A stretch of 64,000 nt of DNA from NCBI GenBank assembly GCA_022448665.1, contig JAKUUO010000004.1:42267-106266 (forward strand), written 5' to 3'. Shown in pieces: positions 1 to 8,971 of the stretch; within the stretch, counting starts at the first letter, position 1, and every line of letters starts with the position of its first letter. The position numbers and the translations under genes are program-made. Below the pieces are notes generated by a model that worked only from the letters and a program-made list of their open reading frames with translations, searched no databases and was not told the origin of the DNA. The stretch comes from Candidatus Thalassarchaeum betae (GTDB taxonomy: Archaea > Thermoplasmatota > Poseidoniia > Poseidoniales > Thalassarchaeaceae).

Positions 1-445
1 CGAAGCGTAGCACCACTTTGCCATCGTACACCCTCGCGTACTCGGAGTTGATTGCAACGCCTCTGGAATGCCCCAGTGTCAGTGGCCCGTTGGGGTTGGG
101 TGCGAATCTCAGGACGACGCCTTGGGAAGTGTCGCCGGGCAATTCCCTCAACCCCACGGCCTTCTGATGCTTCTCACGTTTGAGCGCCTCTGGAGCAGCC
201 TGCTCGAGCTCGGCTCGCACAGCACCCACCCCCTGGTTTGCCGCTAGTGAGTTTGCAGCAGCTACCTCGGCATCTACTAGAGGCATTAGATCGCCAGCCA
301 TCTGACGCAAATCCCCGCGCTCAGAAAGCAGTCTACCTAGCACGCTGTTGGATCGTCCCTCGCCGCCGTACTCAACCGCGTTCTGCAGAGCGTACTTGCG
401 CACGGTCGAGACGATATCGGGGTCCCAATCGGCAGAATCGGCCAT
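1..445 (-). CDS. gltX: Glutamyl-tRNA synthetase, archaeal type (N-terminal part, cut by window edge)
   Basis: Charges tRNA-Glu in the cytoplasm (in archaea often also tRNA-Gln). I translated the minus strand from ATG at 445; the frame stays open to base 1. The first ~95 residues form the helical N-terminal extension seen in archaeal GluRS. The catalytic start follows with the class I 'HIGH' element in the form PNPNGPLTLGHSRG near residues 116-129, the archaeal/eukaryotic wording. The KMSKS region lies outside the window. The gene follows rnhB by about 32 nt on the same strand, so it is probably the last gene of the SGNH protein-rnhB-gltX operon. Confidence 0.9.
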   Translation of the reverse strand, partial: MADSADWDPDIVSTVRKYALQNAVEYGGEGRSNSVLGRLLSERGDLRQMAGDLMPLVDAEVAAANSLAANQGVGAVRAELEQAAPEALKREKHQKAVGLRELPGDTSQGVVLRFAPNPNGPLTLGHSRGVAINSEYARVYDGKVVLRF

Positions 446-477
446 GATATCCGTAGAGACCGCCGAAAAGCAGCATT

Positions 478-1227
478 TCACGCTTCGCGTGCTGACCACT
501 CGTCGAGCGACGATTGAACGGTGGCTGCCTCGTCGGCGGACCTCACTGGAACTGGACCTCCGTGGACCTCTTGCCACGCATCCGAGACTGTGGACCAGCT
601 CCACCGCAGACAGTCGTGCGGCAACCCACCGGAGACCAGTTCTCGGACGGCCTGACGGGTAATCCGGTCAGATGGGTATCCCGAGCCGAGCCGAATCCCC
701 AGTTCCGACTCCAGTCGGGCTACTTCGGCGTCGCGCTCGATCTTGGCTAGTATGCTCGCAGCCCCGGCTACCCTGTCGTCAGCATCCATGCCGTGGCGCG
801 CGACCATCTGCCACGAGGACCAGCCATCTCCGAGTCGAGAGGCCAGCCTCCTTGCGAAGCGCTCTTCGTCGACATCGCAAGCATCGGCCATGATCCTTCC
901 CTCGCCCTCTCGTGGTGAGGCTGCTTCTATGGCCTCGCCGAAGAGCTCTATCTCGAGACTGTTTAAGTCTGAGGAGATACTGTTTGAATCGATCCTGCTG
1001 GCCTCGCAGACCACGAGGCCGATTCCCCACCCGCGGGTTGCGGCTTCTACGCGAATGCGCTTAGCCACGTCTTCCCTGCGTTGGCTGCTGAGATCCTTGG
1101 AATCCCGCGCGCCGATGCTCTCCAAGACTCCCCTGTCCCCTTCAGGTATGCAAACGGCGCAGACCACCATCGGGCCGATGACCGGGCCTCTGCCCGCCTC
1201 GTCCACTCCCGTGCACAGCGCGCTCAC
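478..1227 (-). CDS. rnhB: Ribonuclease HII
   Basis: Cleaves the RNA strand of RNA-DNA hybrids and initiates removal of ribonucleotides from DNA. The 249-residue protein begins with the family signature GVDEAGRGPVIGPMV (acidic metal ligands D9 and E10) and has further acidic residues in the MADACDVDEERF region. Length suits archaeal RNase HII (about 200-250 residues). Its ATG overlaps the TGA of the upstream SGNH-domain gene by 4 nt (1224-1227), so it is translationally coupled to that gene. The antisense frames over it are shadows. Confidence 0.93.
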   Translation of the reverse strand: MSALCTGVDEAGRGPVIGPMVVCAVCIPEGDRGVLESIGARDSKDLSSQRREDVAKRIRVEAATRGWGIGLVVCEASRIDSNSISSDLNSLEIELFGEAIEAASPREGEGRIMADACDVDEERFARRLASRLGDGWSSWQMVARHGMDADDRVAGAASILAKIERDAEVARLESELGIRLGSGYPSDRITRQAVRELVSGGLPHDCLRWSWSTVSDAWQEVHGGPVPVRSADEAATVQSSLDEWSAREA

Positions 1228-4088
1228 AGTTCCAATTCGAAGTCCGACGGACCATCATCATCTCTGTGCTTCTTGGGCACTACCTTGCGAGTCTCGGTTT
1301 CTGCGGGGTCGAGCATCACGTTGCTGGGGTGCGGCAGATCTCCCTCTACCATCTCCTCTGCCAGCTCTATGGCCGCGTCTATCGCATCCTCTGTCTGGTG
1401 CTTGTCCAGCACATCACTGGCGGAATCCACCACCTCCTTGTCCGGTCCGATACGAGGCTTCTCCGACGGACCTCCAGACTTCTCCAAGAACTCTGCAGCG
1501 AAGCCCTCCGCCTCCACCTGTGGGCTGTCTACTATCTCGGGCTGCTTCTCGCCGCCTTCCTCGAACTTGGACATCCAGTCCTCGGCCTTCTCCTCCGCAG
1601 GAGGAGCCGGCCCCCTCAAGGCTAGGTCGCGCTCCTTCCTGATCCGTATTGCTATGACGACCCCGATGCTACCAGCGATGACCACGACGGCAATCAGGAT
1701 GAATTCGTGCCATACCTCAAGCCAGCCAATCAGCACCCCCTTCCAGGCGCCTTCCGTAGTCTTTAGCGGAGGCACATAGGTAGCAGGGACCAGTGCTGAG
1801 TCCTCAGCGGTGAACGAGATGTCGGGCTCGCGCATTGAGCGCACCTCCACCGTCAGCACGACGGTAGTCTCCACGGGAGCCTCCAGTGGCACAACCATCC
1901 AGGCACTGAAATTCACCGATCCGCCTGCGGGCACGTCCAGTATCTCAAAGGAGCGGGGGGAGCTGGATTCGGTACCAGTAGAAGCCCCCTCGGGAGGAAT
2001 CAAGCCGAACTCTGTAGCCAGATTGACATCCAGATTGACCACTAGGCCATCCGGCTCGTTGCCGGCATTAGTAAGGGTCCAGTAGGAGGTCAGGTTGTTG
2101 TCCTCTCCGAGTTCCGAGGACACCCTCTCGACCAACCAGTTGTACATCTCGCCTACTGATATCTCCAATTCCACTTGATTCGGGGACCAGTCATCCAACC
2201 ACAATCCGATGACTAATCCCCCGACTAGGTCGGCAGGAGTCCCGTTTGCTATCGCGCAAGAGAGGACTATGCCGCTCATCGACTGACCCGGGCCCAGGGT
2301 GATTTGCGAATGCGCCAATTCGACAGAGAGCCATTCAGGAGTATGGCCGATTACCAAATCGAAAGTCGACGACACGTCTCCGGTGTTCTGCACACGCAGA
2401 GAGCCATGACAAGTTCCTCCAGGGAGGATGTCACCGGTACACCCGTTTTCGACGAGAGTAAGCACACCGCCAGTGCGCGGGATGATACTCACCCTCTGAG
2501 ATACGGTGGAGACCTCCTCCGGGGCCGCAGTGCTCCACACTCGGATGTCGAAGAACAGTGTCCCGGGGTAATGATTGGGAGACTGGACCTGCAGATGGAC
2601 CTCGCCAGACCCATTCGGTGACATCGCGGCCAACTGTGCCTTGTTCAGCACGATTGCCGCCCACCCGCCATCGGAGAATGCCATTCCTGCAATGCCGGTC
2701 TGGGAGCCGTTCTCATCTGTCTGCGCGATTTGGATTTCCAGGTCGCGCACCGAGTTGCCGAGGTTCCTCGCTGTCACAAACAGGTCAATCACCTCGCTAG
2801 GTGGGAGTGAGGCATTGCCGCCGCCCTCAACAATAGTGGCAGCGTGGTAGAAACCGTACTCCAGAGAGAAGTTATACCAATCACGCATACCATCGGAGAC
2901 CGTGGTCAGTCGCATGCTGAATCCATGAAGAGATTCGGCTAGCGGATAGCCCTCTGAGACCCCCGGCGCAGTGATGGAGAACCCCACCCACTGGGCGGTA
3001 TCGGAGGGGGCATCGTAGGTGTGGCCGACCTCAGGAGGCTCGGAGTTCGACCACTCAATCGACCAACCCTCGGGACCGCTGATATCAACGAGCGCTGTGT
3101 CGTCGACCTCGGCGTGGTTGGTGAAATTGAAATTGAGTCCGATGGTCTTGCCTGGATCGATGTCGAAGACCGAACCCGAATCCGGACCGAATTCGATGCC
3201 CGGGGGTTCGATTTCGAATGGGTAAAGGTAGTCAGCAGTCTCATTGAACACAGTTGCAGCAGCGGTTTCCTGCAATTCGAGCGCTCTTGAGGGGGAGATC
3301 TGCCCGGGATAGGTGCGTCCTACCGGCGATTCACCTGTGATTACAGCGTGGAAAACGCATGCGGAGAGGTATGTCCCATCTATCGATGGATGCGAACCGT
3401 CGCTAGAATACAGAGTTGAGAATGGAGTCGAACCAGCGCTTGGATCCGCTCCCGTATTGGCGATTGCGTCGTACAGATGCTTGTACGCCAAACCTACCGG
3501 TGCGATGAAGGCGGGTTCCGATTGCGTAGTGATATTCTCAAGATACATCTCGTACCCCTGCTGCAAATGAAGTTGCATCGTAGGATAATCCGGGTTTCGC
3601 CACTGATTGTTCGAATCACCATCCTTGTAACCCCATGTCATGAACAGAATCGTATTTCCACCGGAGCTCAGGGCACGCTGATTAAGGTAAATAGCAGCGT
3701 CCCGGCTATCCTGCCAGTATTCGGAGTTTGTTGGGAATGAAGGGACCTGACTCTGGTCTTGAAGAATCACGAAATCGTTCGGCTCATTGAGTGAGAAATT
3801 CCACTGATTGCCACTTTCCCTCGCCCGGCCTTCGTGTTCGTAGAGTTTCAATCCTCCACCGGTCAATGCGGAGACTTCGGCATTCTCCCCGCCATCGGTG
3901 AGGATGCTATCGAGTTTTGAAGCGAGATCGTTCTGACTGGTATACGAATTGCCGAGCATCAGCACATCAAGAGCACTCGTTTTAGGGGGGGAACTCGCAT
4001 CTCCAATCGGTGAATCCAAGGTGCTCGGCGAATGGTTGGACGCAATCAGTAAGAAAATGAGAATCATGGCGAGCCGACGCTCATTCAT
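1224..4088 (-). CDS. Secreted, membrane-anchored SGNH/GDSL-like hydrolase with CARDB-type beta domains
   Basis: 954 residues. The N-terminal hydrophobic segment (about residues 6-17) looks like a signal peptide. Residues 41-260 resemble a DUF4886-like SGNH hydrolase: block I is LMLGNSYTS (candidate nucleophile S48) and block V is SDGSHPS (D230, H233). Several NEW3/CARDB-like beta-sandwich repeats follow. One transmembrane helix lies near residue 815, followed by a charged cytoplasmic tail of about 125 residues. The enzyme would face outward and might deacylate or de-esterify polysaccharide or lipid; the substrate is unknown. A TATA-like box sits 27 nt upstream of the start, fitting a leaderless mRNA. 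It is first in an operon with rnhB and gltX. Confidence 0.8.
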   Translation of the reverse strand: MNERRLAMILIFLLIASNHSPSTLDSPIGDASSPPKTSALDVLMLGNSYTSQNDLASKLDSILTDGGENAEVSALTGGGLKLYEHEGRARESGNQWNFSLNEPNDFVILQDQSQVPSFPTNSEYWQDSRDAAIYLNQRALSSGGNTILFMTWGYKDGDSNNQWRNPDYPTMQLHLQQGYEMYLENITTQSEPAFIAPVGLAYKHLYDAIANTGADPSAGSTPFSTLYSSDGSHPSIDGTYLSACVFHAVITGESPVGRTYPGQISPSRALELQETAAATVFNETADYLYPFEIEPPGIEFGPDSGSVFDIDPGKTIGLNFNFTNHAEVDDTALVDISGPEGWSIEWSNSEPPEVGHTYDAPSDTAQWVGFSITAPGVSEGYPLAESLHGFSMRLTTVSDGMRDWYNFSLEYGFYHAATIVEGGGNASLPPSEVIDLFVTARNLGNSVRDLEIQIAQTDENGSQTGIAGMAFSDGGWAAIVLNKAQLAAMSPNGSGEVHLQVQSPNHYPGTLFFDIRVWSTAAPEEVSTVSQRVSIIPRTGGVLTLVENGCTGDILPGGTCHGSLRVQNTGDVSSTFDLVIGHTPEWLSVELAHSQITLGPGQSMSGIVLSCAIANGTPADLVGGLVIGLWLDDWSPNQVELEISVGEMYNWLVERVSSELGEDNNLTSYWTLTNAGNEPDGLVVNLDVNLATEFGLIPPEGASTGTESSSPRSFEILDVPAGGSVNFSAWMVVPLEAPVETTVVLTVEVRSMREPDISFTAEDSALVPATYVPPLKTTEGAWKGVLIGWLEVWHEFILIAVVVIAGSIGVVIAIRIRKERDLALRGPAPPAEEKAEDWMSKFEEGGEKQPEIVDSPQVEAEGFAAEFLEKSGGPSEKPRIGPDKEVVDSASDVLDKHQTEDAIDAAIELAEEMVEGDLPHPSNVMLDPAETETRKVVPKKHRDDDGPSDFELEL

Positions 4089-4110
4089 GGGGTACTCTCG
4101 TCGTTCTCAC

Positions 4111-4120
4111 TCTTTTATCC
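4111..4120 (-). promoter_or_regulatory. TATA-like box for the SGNH-protein operon
   Basis: On the minus strand the element reads GGATAAAAGA, centred about 27 nt before the ATG at 4088. That is the distance expected for an archaeal TATA box on a leaderless transcript. No ribosome binding site precedes the ATG. Confidence 0.5.
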
Positions 4121-4161
4121 CTACTCTCCTTCGATAGTGAATCCTGCGAAGTGTTGATGGT

Positions 4162-4380
4162 GTGGGGTGCTGTTGCATGCACATGACACCGGTGTGGCCC
4201 TTCGGGAAGAAGGCGGCCGAAGCGCGTCAGGCAAAGCCCCCTAAGGCCAGGAAGGTCGTCGAGTACGAGAGGAAGGCGGACGACTCGTCCATGAAGACGA
4301 TGACTAACCGTAGTCATCTCGACGACAAGGGCTTCAAGGACGCGATGGCGCTTCTTGGCGATAGTCCGAAGAAGAAGTAA
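4162..4380 (+). CDS. Small basic hypothetical protein
   Basis: Up to 72 residues, lysine-rich, ending PKKK, with many charged residues and a short Cys run (GCCC) only if the first start is used. Later ATGs near 4177 and 4183 would give MHMTPVWPFGKK or MTPVWPFGKK and may be the real start. No family recognised. It is the only plausible gene in the 300-base gap between the divergent SGNH gene and the pheT stop, and its codon use resembles its neighbours. A DNA- or RNA-binding role is possible from charge alone but not shown. Confidence 0.55.
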   Translation: MGCCCMHMTPVWPFGKKAAEARQAKPPKARKVVEYERKADDSSMKTMTNRSHLDDKGFKDAMALLGDSPKKK

Positions 4381-4386
4381 ACGGGC

Positions 4387-6141
4387 TCAGAGTACTGGGT
4401 CCGGTATCAGCCGGCTTATGGCGTCGATGTCGAACTCCCCTGCTTGGATAGGCGACCTGAGTCCGAACTCGTGACTCACTGCTGGATCGATCTCTCCGAA
4501 CTGCCCAATCTCCTCGTTGGACACCATTGCCCTAGCCCCCCTGCCGCCTATCCAAGGCCCGTCTCGATGGTCGACCGCTTCAAAGTGGATATCACCTGCC
4601 TCTGCTCCAATGTCCCTGAGGAGGGCTTGGGCGATTCCCTTGGCGGCGGTGAAGCCACCTCCGACCTCAGCGCACGCCCACGCGACTCTCGTAGCGTTAG
4701 CCGAGTCGCGAACTACGGTTCCCAACTCGTACACCTTCTGAGGCAATTCATGGTGTCGGTTTGCTGCTAGCAGCCTCATCAGCGAAGGAAGCATGTACTG
4801 GCGCAGCATAGTGTGGTCGACGGTGATCGGGTTCGCGATAATCGACAAACCCCCTCCTTGCGGCCATCTGATACGCTCGAACTGGTCCCTCTCGTTGGAT
4901 AGCGTGAGGCTCTGAGTCTCTTGGATGCCAAGCGCCCTTAGGCTCGCCCTCACCCTGCGCCTCAAGTGGGATGACTTCAGAGGGACAGCATCCAGATGCA
5001 CAGTAGGTAGTTGTTCGGGCATGTTGTCGTAGCCGTATCCTATGGCGATGTCCTCGACGATATCGATGGGGTGCATTATGTCGCTGCGCCATCGTGGCAT
5101 CGCTACTACGTGTTCGCGCTCCCCGACGGCGCAGTCGGCCCATCTCTCCGCTGAGTTTACTCCGTCAGTGACTGTCCTGGACTCGACGAGCTGGCCACCC
5201 ATCCTCGTCAGCGCGGCTGCGATTTCGTCAGATCCGAGGTCTAGGCCCAGCACCTTCTGTATCAGGCGATGCGGGATACGATGCTGACGTGCATCACCCC
5301 GGGGGGTGGAGGCAGTAATGCCGTCGTGACCGGTGACGCGAACACTCTGGACACTTCCTCCTCTCTCTGCAAGTGAGAGACAGACCAGCATCAGGCAGGC
5401 CTCGCAGGCCCTCTGGCTCCACCCAGTGACATCGATGAAGAAGTCGGTGGTCGTCTCGCTGACCGTGGTATGGTCACCGTTGATGATCGGCGGGAAGGAG
5501 AGTATGTCGTCATTGCAATCCAGAATCACCGGAAAGGAGTCCAACTCCTCCATGAGGTGGGCGTACTCCATCCCCTTGGGATGCTCGCCGAGAATCTGCT
5601 CAATACTCATCTCCTCAGTCATAGCCAGAGGCACGAAGGAGTGGGATGAAGGAACTGTGACCACCCTGAACGGCGCAACCAAGGTCGACAGGTCGTGAAC
5701 CCCTATCGATGAGAACCTCCGCTTTCTGCCGAGAGTCAGATGCAACTTCTCTTGGTGGTCCATCAGAGACTGGATGAACTCGCCCTTCTCCTCACTAGTT
5801 TCCCCGGTGTTCACCCCTCTCACGACAGCTGCGAGTATCACAGGCCTGACTTCGGCCAGCGACGCATCCACTGTCATCTCGATACCACTGTCTGAGACCT
5901 CCATAGAAGGATCCTCGACGACTGAGCCGAGAAACGAGCGAGCCGCTCTCGCCATCGTCTCGTGGCTGAGAAGATCGGGACGGTCGGGAAAGACCTCGAC
6001 CACAACGGTGCTATCGTCGTTGCTCTCCACAGGACACCCGATTGCTGGAAGCCAGTCGGACCACCCCGCTCCATCGTGGCCAGCGCCGTTGGTCTCCTGT
6101 ATGTATCTCAGGAGCGCGTGCTGGAGATTTAGAGTAGGCAT
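4387..6141 (-). CDS. pheT: Phenylalanyl-tRNA synthetase beta subunit, archaeal type
   Basis: Beta chain of the (alpha-beta)2 PheRS that charges tRNA-Phe. At 584 residues it matches the short archaeal/eukaryotic form without the bacterial N-terminal tRNA-binding domain. I recognise the B3/4 editing-like region (about 80-250), a B5 segment around PHRLIQKVLGLDLGSDEIAAAL (about 290-310), and the catalytic-like core from IDIVEDIAIGYGYDNMPEQ onward, a strongly conserved PheT motif. It starts 8 nt after the stop of the GXGXG protein on the same strand. The pheS alpha subunit is not in the window. Confidence 0.93.
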   Translation of the reverse strand: MPTLNLQHALLRYIQETNGAGHDGAGWSDWLPAIGCPVESNDDSTVVVEVFPDRPDLLSHETMARAARSFLGSVVEDPSMEVSDSGIEMTVDASLAEVRPVILAAVVRGVNTGETSEEKGEFIQSLMDHQEKLHLTLGRKRRFSSIGVHDLSTLVAPFRVVTVPSSHSFVPLAMTEEMSIEQILGEHPKGMEYAHLMEELDSFPVILDCNDDILSFPPIINGDHTTVSETTTDFFIDVTGWSQRACEACLMLVCLSLAERGGSVQSVRVTGHDGITASTPRGDARQHRIPHRLIQKVLGLDLGSDEIAAALTRMGGQLVESRTVTDGVNSAERWADCAVGEREHVVAMPRWRSDIMHPIDIVEDIAIGYGYDNMPEQLPTVHLDAVPLKSSHLRRRVRASLRALGIQETQSLTLSNERDQFERIRWPQGGGLSIIANPITVDHTMLRQYMLPSLMRLLAANRHHELPQKVYELGTVVRDSANATRVAWACAEVGGGFTAAKGIAQALLRDIGAEAGDIHFEAVDHRDGPWIGGRGARAMVSNEEIGQFGEIDPAVSHEFGLRSPIQAGEFDIDAISRLIPDPVL

Positions 6142-6149
6142 TTCTCACC

Positions 6150-7691
6150 TCAGTTGCCCAGCCACATCGGCAGCGGACGATCGTAACCCACGAGGCGCAG
6201 ACCACTGATAGCCGCCGTGTCGTAGTCCAAAGCGCGCAGGTTGCGGCGGGTGACCTTCTCCAGACCGTCCACGCCGAGCTCACGCATCCATCCCCTAATG
6301 GTGGAATCGAGCCAGACAAGGAGCTCCTCAAGACCCTCTTCTGGAGGTGGCGCCACGATGATAGAGCATCCTGCCGCGACTGCAATCAGTAGGTCCTCGG
6401 CGCTCGGTGCTTCGTCGAGTTCTATCAGCAGTTGGCGCCCTTGCTCGGTCAGGTTCATCGCTCTAGCGGCAAGACCGATTCTAGGCAACGCCGATGCCGC
6501 ACGCCCCCCTCCGGGGGATGCAGCGTCGATTACCGCACCATCAAGGTCCAGATCTACCACCAGTCTGAACAGGTGGTCAACCCTGTCGACGCAGTCTCGA
6601 AGCAGCACGAGAGAGTCCGGTTGCATCCTGCTTGTTATCGATACCAGTACTGCCTCTATCTCGGCGTCGTTGAGTGGTGGCAGGCTCGCTAGGTCGAGTA
6701 CGACTCCGGAGCACCCTGCTAGGAGGGTAGCGCAGTCCACAAGCTCCGAATCTCCGATCAGCAGCAAATCACACGCACGCGGCGAAGACCTGACCAGAGC
6801 AGGTTGCTCTGCTGCCATTCCTACTTCCCACTCGTAGGCCGATTCGCACTCGACCAGCCAGGGCAGTGGGAACAGCACGCCCCCTTCGTCCGAGCCGAGT
6901 GGCATCAGGAGGGTGTAGGGGTCCAAGGAGGAGTGTTCCGTCAGTCGCTCGGAGGTAGACGGGACCAGAGCGACACTCTCAAAGCCCTCGGCGACTGATG
7001 TCTCAGGACTCTCGGCCACAGTTGGTGCCGAGTCTGATGGGACCAGGACGAGTGCGTCCTCCTCCAAAGTCAGACCCAAGGGCTCCAGGTGCTCTGACAG
7101 TTGTGAAATCTCGGAGGCCTCTATGCCTCGCATGGCCACTCCCTCCCCGGGCGGCGGGCAACTGCCTGCGATGACCACTCGACCGCCAGTCATGCCTATT
7201 CCGGGCTCGGAGCCAACCGAGCCTAGGACGACCAAGGTACCCCCTCTCATCCCTGCTCCAACCATCTTGCCGGCATGCCCGCGCACGAGGATAGTGCCTC
7301 CGGAAATACCTGCCCCCGCCTCGTCACCAGCTGAGCCTTGGACTGTGATCGCCCCACCTGTCATCCTGTACCCCAATCGATCACCGACATCCTTCTCGAC
7401 TACGATACGACCGTTTTGCTGGAACGCCCCGAGCATCGACGTGCTCGAACCCCGGAGGGTGAAGGTTCCGCCGCGGTTCATTGCCCCAGCGCACTCGCCT
7501 AGGTTGCCTAGGAGGAGGACTCTGGATTTCGGTGGCAGATGCGTGATGGCGCCAATCTCCCCCTTCTTGGGCTTCTCGTCACCTCCGCGCCCCCATCCTA
7601 TCCTGACTAGGAGATCCCTCTCAAGGGCCTCGGAGAGCATTCCATCGAGGTCCCGATTGAGTTTGATGCTCTTCACAGTGACCTCGCGCAT
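6150..7691 (-). CDS. Glutamate-synthase-like protein: N-terminal GXGXG beta-helix plus degenerate FMN-barrel-like domain
   Basis: 513 residues. Residues 1-185 form the GXGXG right-handed beta-helix of glutamate synthase / formylmethanofuran dehydrogenase subunit C, with repeats such as GYRMTGGAITVQG, GAGISGGTILVRG, GAGMRGGTLVVLG and GIGMTGGRVVIAG. After an acidic linker, residues ~260-513 resemble the end of a GltS FMN-binding barrel, including a tail like LTRRDLRAL..ETAAISGL. The Cys set for the 3Fe-4S cluster and the usual FMN-loop residues are not visible, so this half may be non-catalytic. In GltB the order is the reverse (FMN domain, then GXGXG). It lies directly upstream of pheT. A structural or amidotransferase-partner role is inference. 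Confidence 0.7.
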   Translation of the reverse strand: MREVTVKSIKLNRDLDGMLSEALERDLLVRIGWGRGGDEKPKKGEIGAITHLPPKSRVLLLGNLGECAGAMNRGGTFTLRGSSTSMLGAFQQNGRIVVEKDVGDRLGYRMTGGAITVQGSAGDEAGAGISGGTILVRGHAGKMVGAGMRGGTLVVLGSVGSEPGIGMTGGRVVIAGSCPPPGEGVAMRGIEASEISQLSEHLEPLGLTLEEDALVLVPSDSAPTVAESPETSVAEGFESVALVPSTSERLTEHSSLDPYTLLMPLGSDEGGVLFPLPWLVECESAYEWEVGMAAEQPALVRSSPRACDLLLIGDSELVDCATLLAGCSGVVLDLASLPPLNDAEIEAVLVSITSRMQPDSLVLLRDCVDRVDHLFRLVVDLDLDGAVIDAASPGGGRAASALPRIGLAARAMNLTEQGRQLLIELDEAPSAEDLLIAVAAGCSIIVAPPPEEGLEELLVWLDSTIRGWMRELGVDGLEKVTRRNLRALDYDTAAISGLRLVGYDRPLPMWLGN

Positions 7692-7859
7692 GGCCCTCCC
7701 TGCTCGGACGTAGTGCTAGTAGTCTTCATTCTGACGGGCAGTGGAGCTCTGCAAGGGTGCTTAGACGTGTATTCCCGACCTGCGGGGCAAGGGTCATGTT
7801 GATAGAGGGCAGTCAAGGGCGACAAATCGCCGAAAGCGGCACTTTGCGGGGTTATTGGG

Positions 7860-8894
7860 TTGATCAAAGTAGCCATTAACGGGTACGGGACAATAGGCAA
7901 AAGAGTCGCCGACGCAATTGACGCCCAAGATGACATGACTGTCGTCGGCGTCACCAAGACCGGACCCAGCTTCGGTTGCAAACTCGCTGCGAAGAAGGGA
8001 TTCCCCCTGTACTGCACGACCGACGACCCCGAGCGCATCTCCTCGTTCTCCTCAGGCGGCTACCAGTGCCACGGCGGGCTGTCCGAACTCCTCTCTATCG
8101 CCGACATCGTCGTCGACTGCTCACCAGGCAAGACGGGTACCGACAATCTGGCGAAATACAAGGCTGCAGGCATCAAGCACCTGTTCCAGGGCGGGGAGAA
8201 GCACTCTCTGACCGGTCTGTCGTATTCCTCCTGCGCTAATCACGATGAGAACCTCGGCTCAGATGGTTCCCGTGTGGTCTCATGCAATACCACAGGACTC
8301 TCGCGCACACTGGTCCCACTCTATGACCACTGCGGCTCGCTCAAGGTCGAGTGCACAATGATTCGTCGGGCCGCTGACCCCGGGGACTCGAAGAAGGGCC
8401 CCATAAACGCCATCAAACCCGTTCTCAAGGTGCCCAGTCACCACGGCCCAGACGTCATGACCGTCAAGCCTGAAATCGAAATCAACTCGTTAGCGGTCGC
8501 CGTGCCCACTACTCTGATGCACGTCCACGCCATCATCGCCGACCTACCTGAGGGTCACGGACTGACTACAGAGTCAATAGTCGAGATGTGGAAGGGGACG
8601 CCGAGAGTCATCGTCATGCACGGTCAGGCAGACCGTATTACTACCACCGCCGAGGTTATGGAAATGGCACGCGACATAGGCCGCAAGTGGGGCGATCTGC
8701 ATGAGATATTTGTCTGGGAGGATGGAGTCAGGCTGGTCGGTGACCGGCTGTACTATTTCCAAGCCATCCACCAAGAGAGCGATGTCATCCCCGAGAACGT
8801 TGATTGCATCCGCGCGCTGATGGGCACGGAGCCTAACTGGCGGGCCTCGGTGGCCAAGACCGACAAGGCAATTTCGGACTACTACGGCATCTGA
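7860..8894 (+). CDS. gap: Glyceraldehyde-3-phosphate dehydrogenase, archaeal type II
   Basis: Interconverts glyceraldehyde 3-phosphate and 1,3-bisphosphoglycerate with NAD(P), mainly in gluconeogenesis in many archaea. The 344-residue protein opens with the Rossmann motif INGYGTIGKR (residues 6-15) and has the archaeal catalytic motif VVSCNTTGLSRT with C142. It also has the typical C-terminal QESDVIPENVDCIRA region. The start is TTG at 7860; the next residues IKVAINGYG match the family N-terminus exactly, so TTG is accepted although no clear ribosome binding site is seen. It is divergent from the GXGXG gene across 168 bp. Confidence 0.95.
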   Translation: MIKVAINGYGTIGKRVADAIDAQDDMTVVGVTKTGPSFGCKLAAKKGFPLYCTTDDPERISSFSSGGYQCHGGLSELLSIADIVVDCSPGKTGTDNLAKYKAAGIKHLFQGGEKHSLTGLSYSSCANHDENLGSDGSRVVSCNTTGLSRTLVPLYDHCGSLKVECTMIRRAADPGDSKKGPINAIKPVLKVPSHHGPDVMTVKPEIEINSLAVAVPTTLMHVHAIIADLPEGHGLTTESIVEMWKGTPRVIVMHGQADRITTTAEVMEMARDIGRKWGDLHEIFVWEDGVRLVGDRLYYFQAIHQESDVIPENVDCIRALMGTEPNWRASVAKTDKAISDYYGI

Positions 8895-8940
8895 GAACTA
8901 CTCACGGTCGCGAGCACGCGCGTACAGCCAGCATGAATGG

Positions 8941-8950
8941 TCAAAAAGGC
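8941..8950 (+). promoter_or_regulatory. TATA-like box before the giant subtilase
   Basis: TCAAAAAGGC lies about 27-31 nt before the ATG at 8972, the spacing expected for a leaderless archaeal transcript. This supports choosing 8972 rather than the upstream ATG at 8933, which would overlap the promoter. Confidence 0.45.
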
Positions 8951-8971
8951 CCCGTAAGTCGGCTGTTATGC

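Noticed and set aside
743..1642. 299-residue plus-strand frame antisense to rnhB and the SGNH gene
   Set aside because: Low-complexity Ser/Pro/Arg sequence that mirrors the codon bias of the opposite genes; no family pattern, and both opposite genes are clear.
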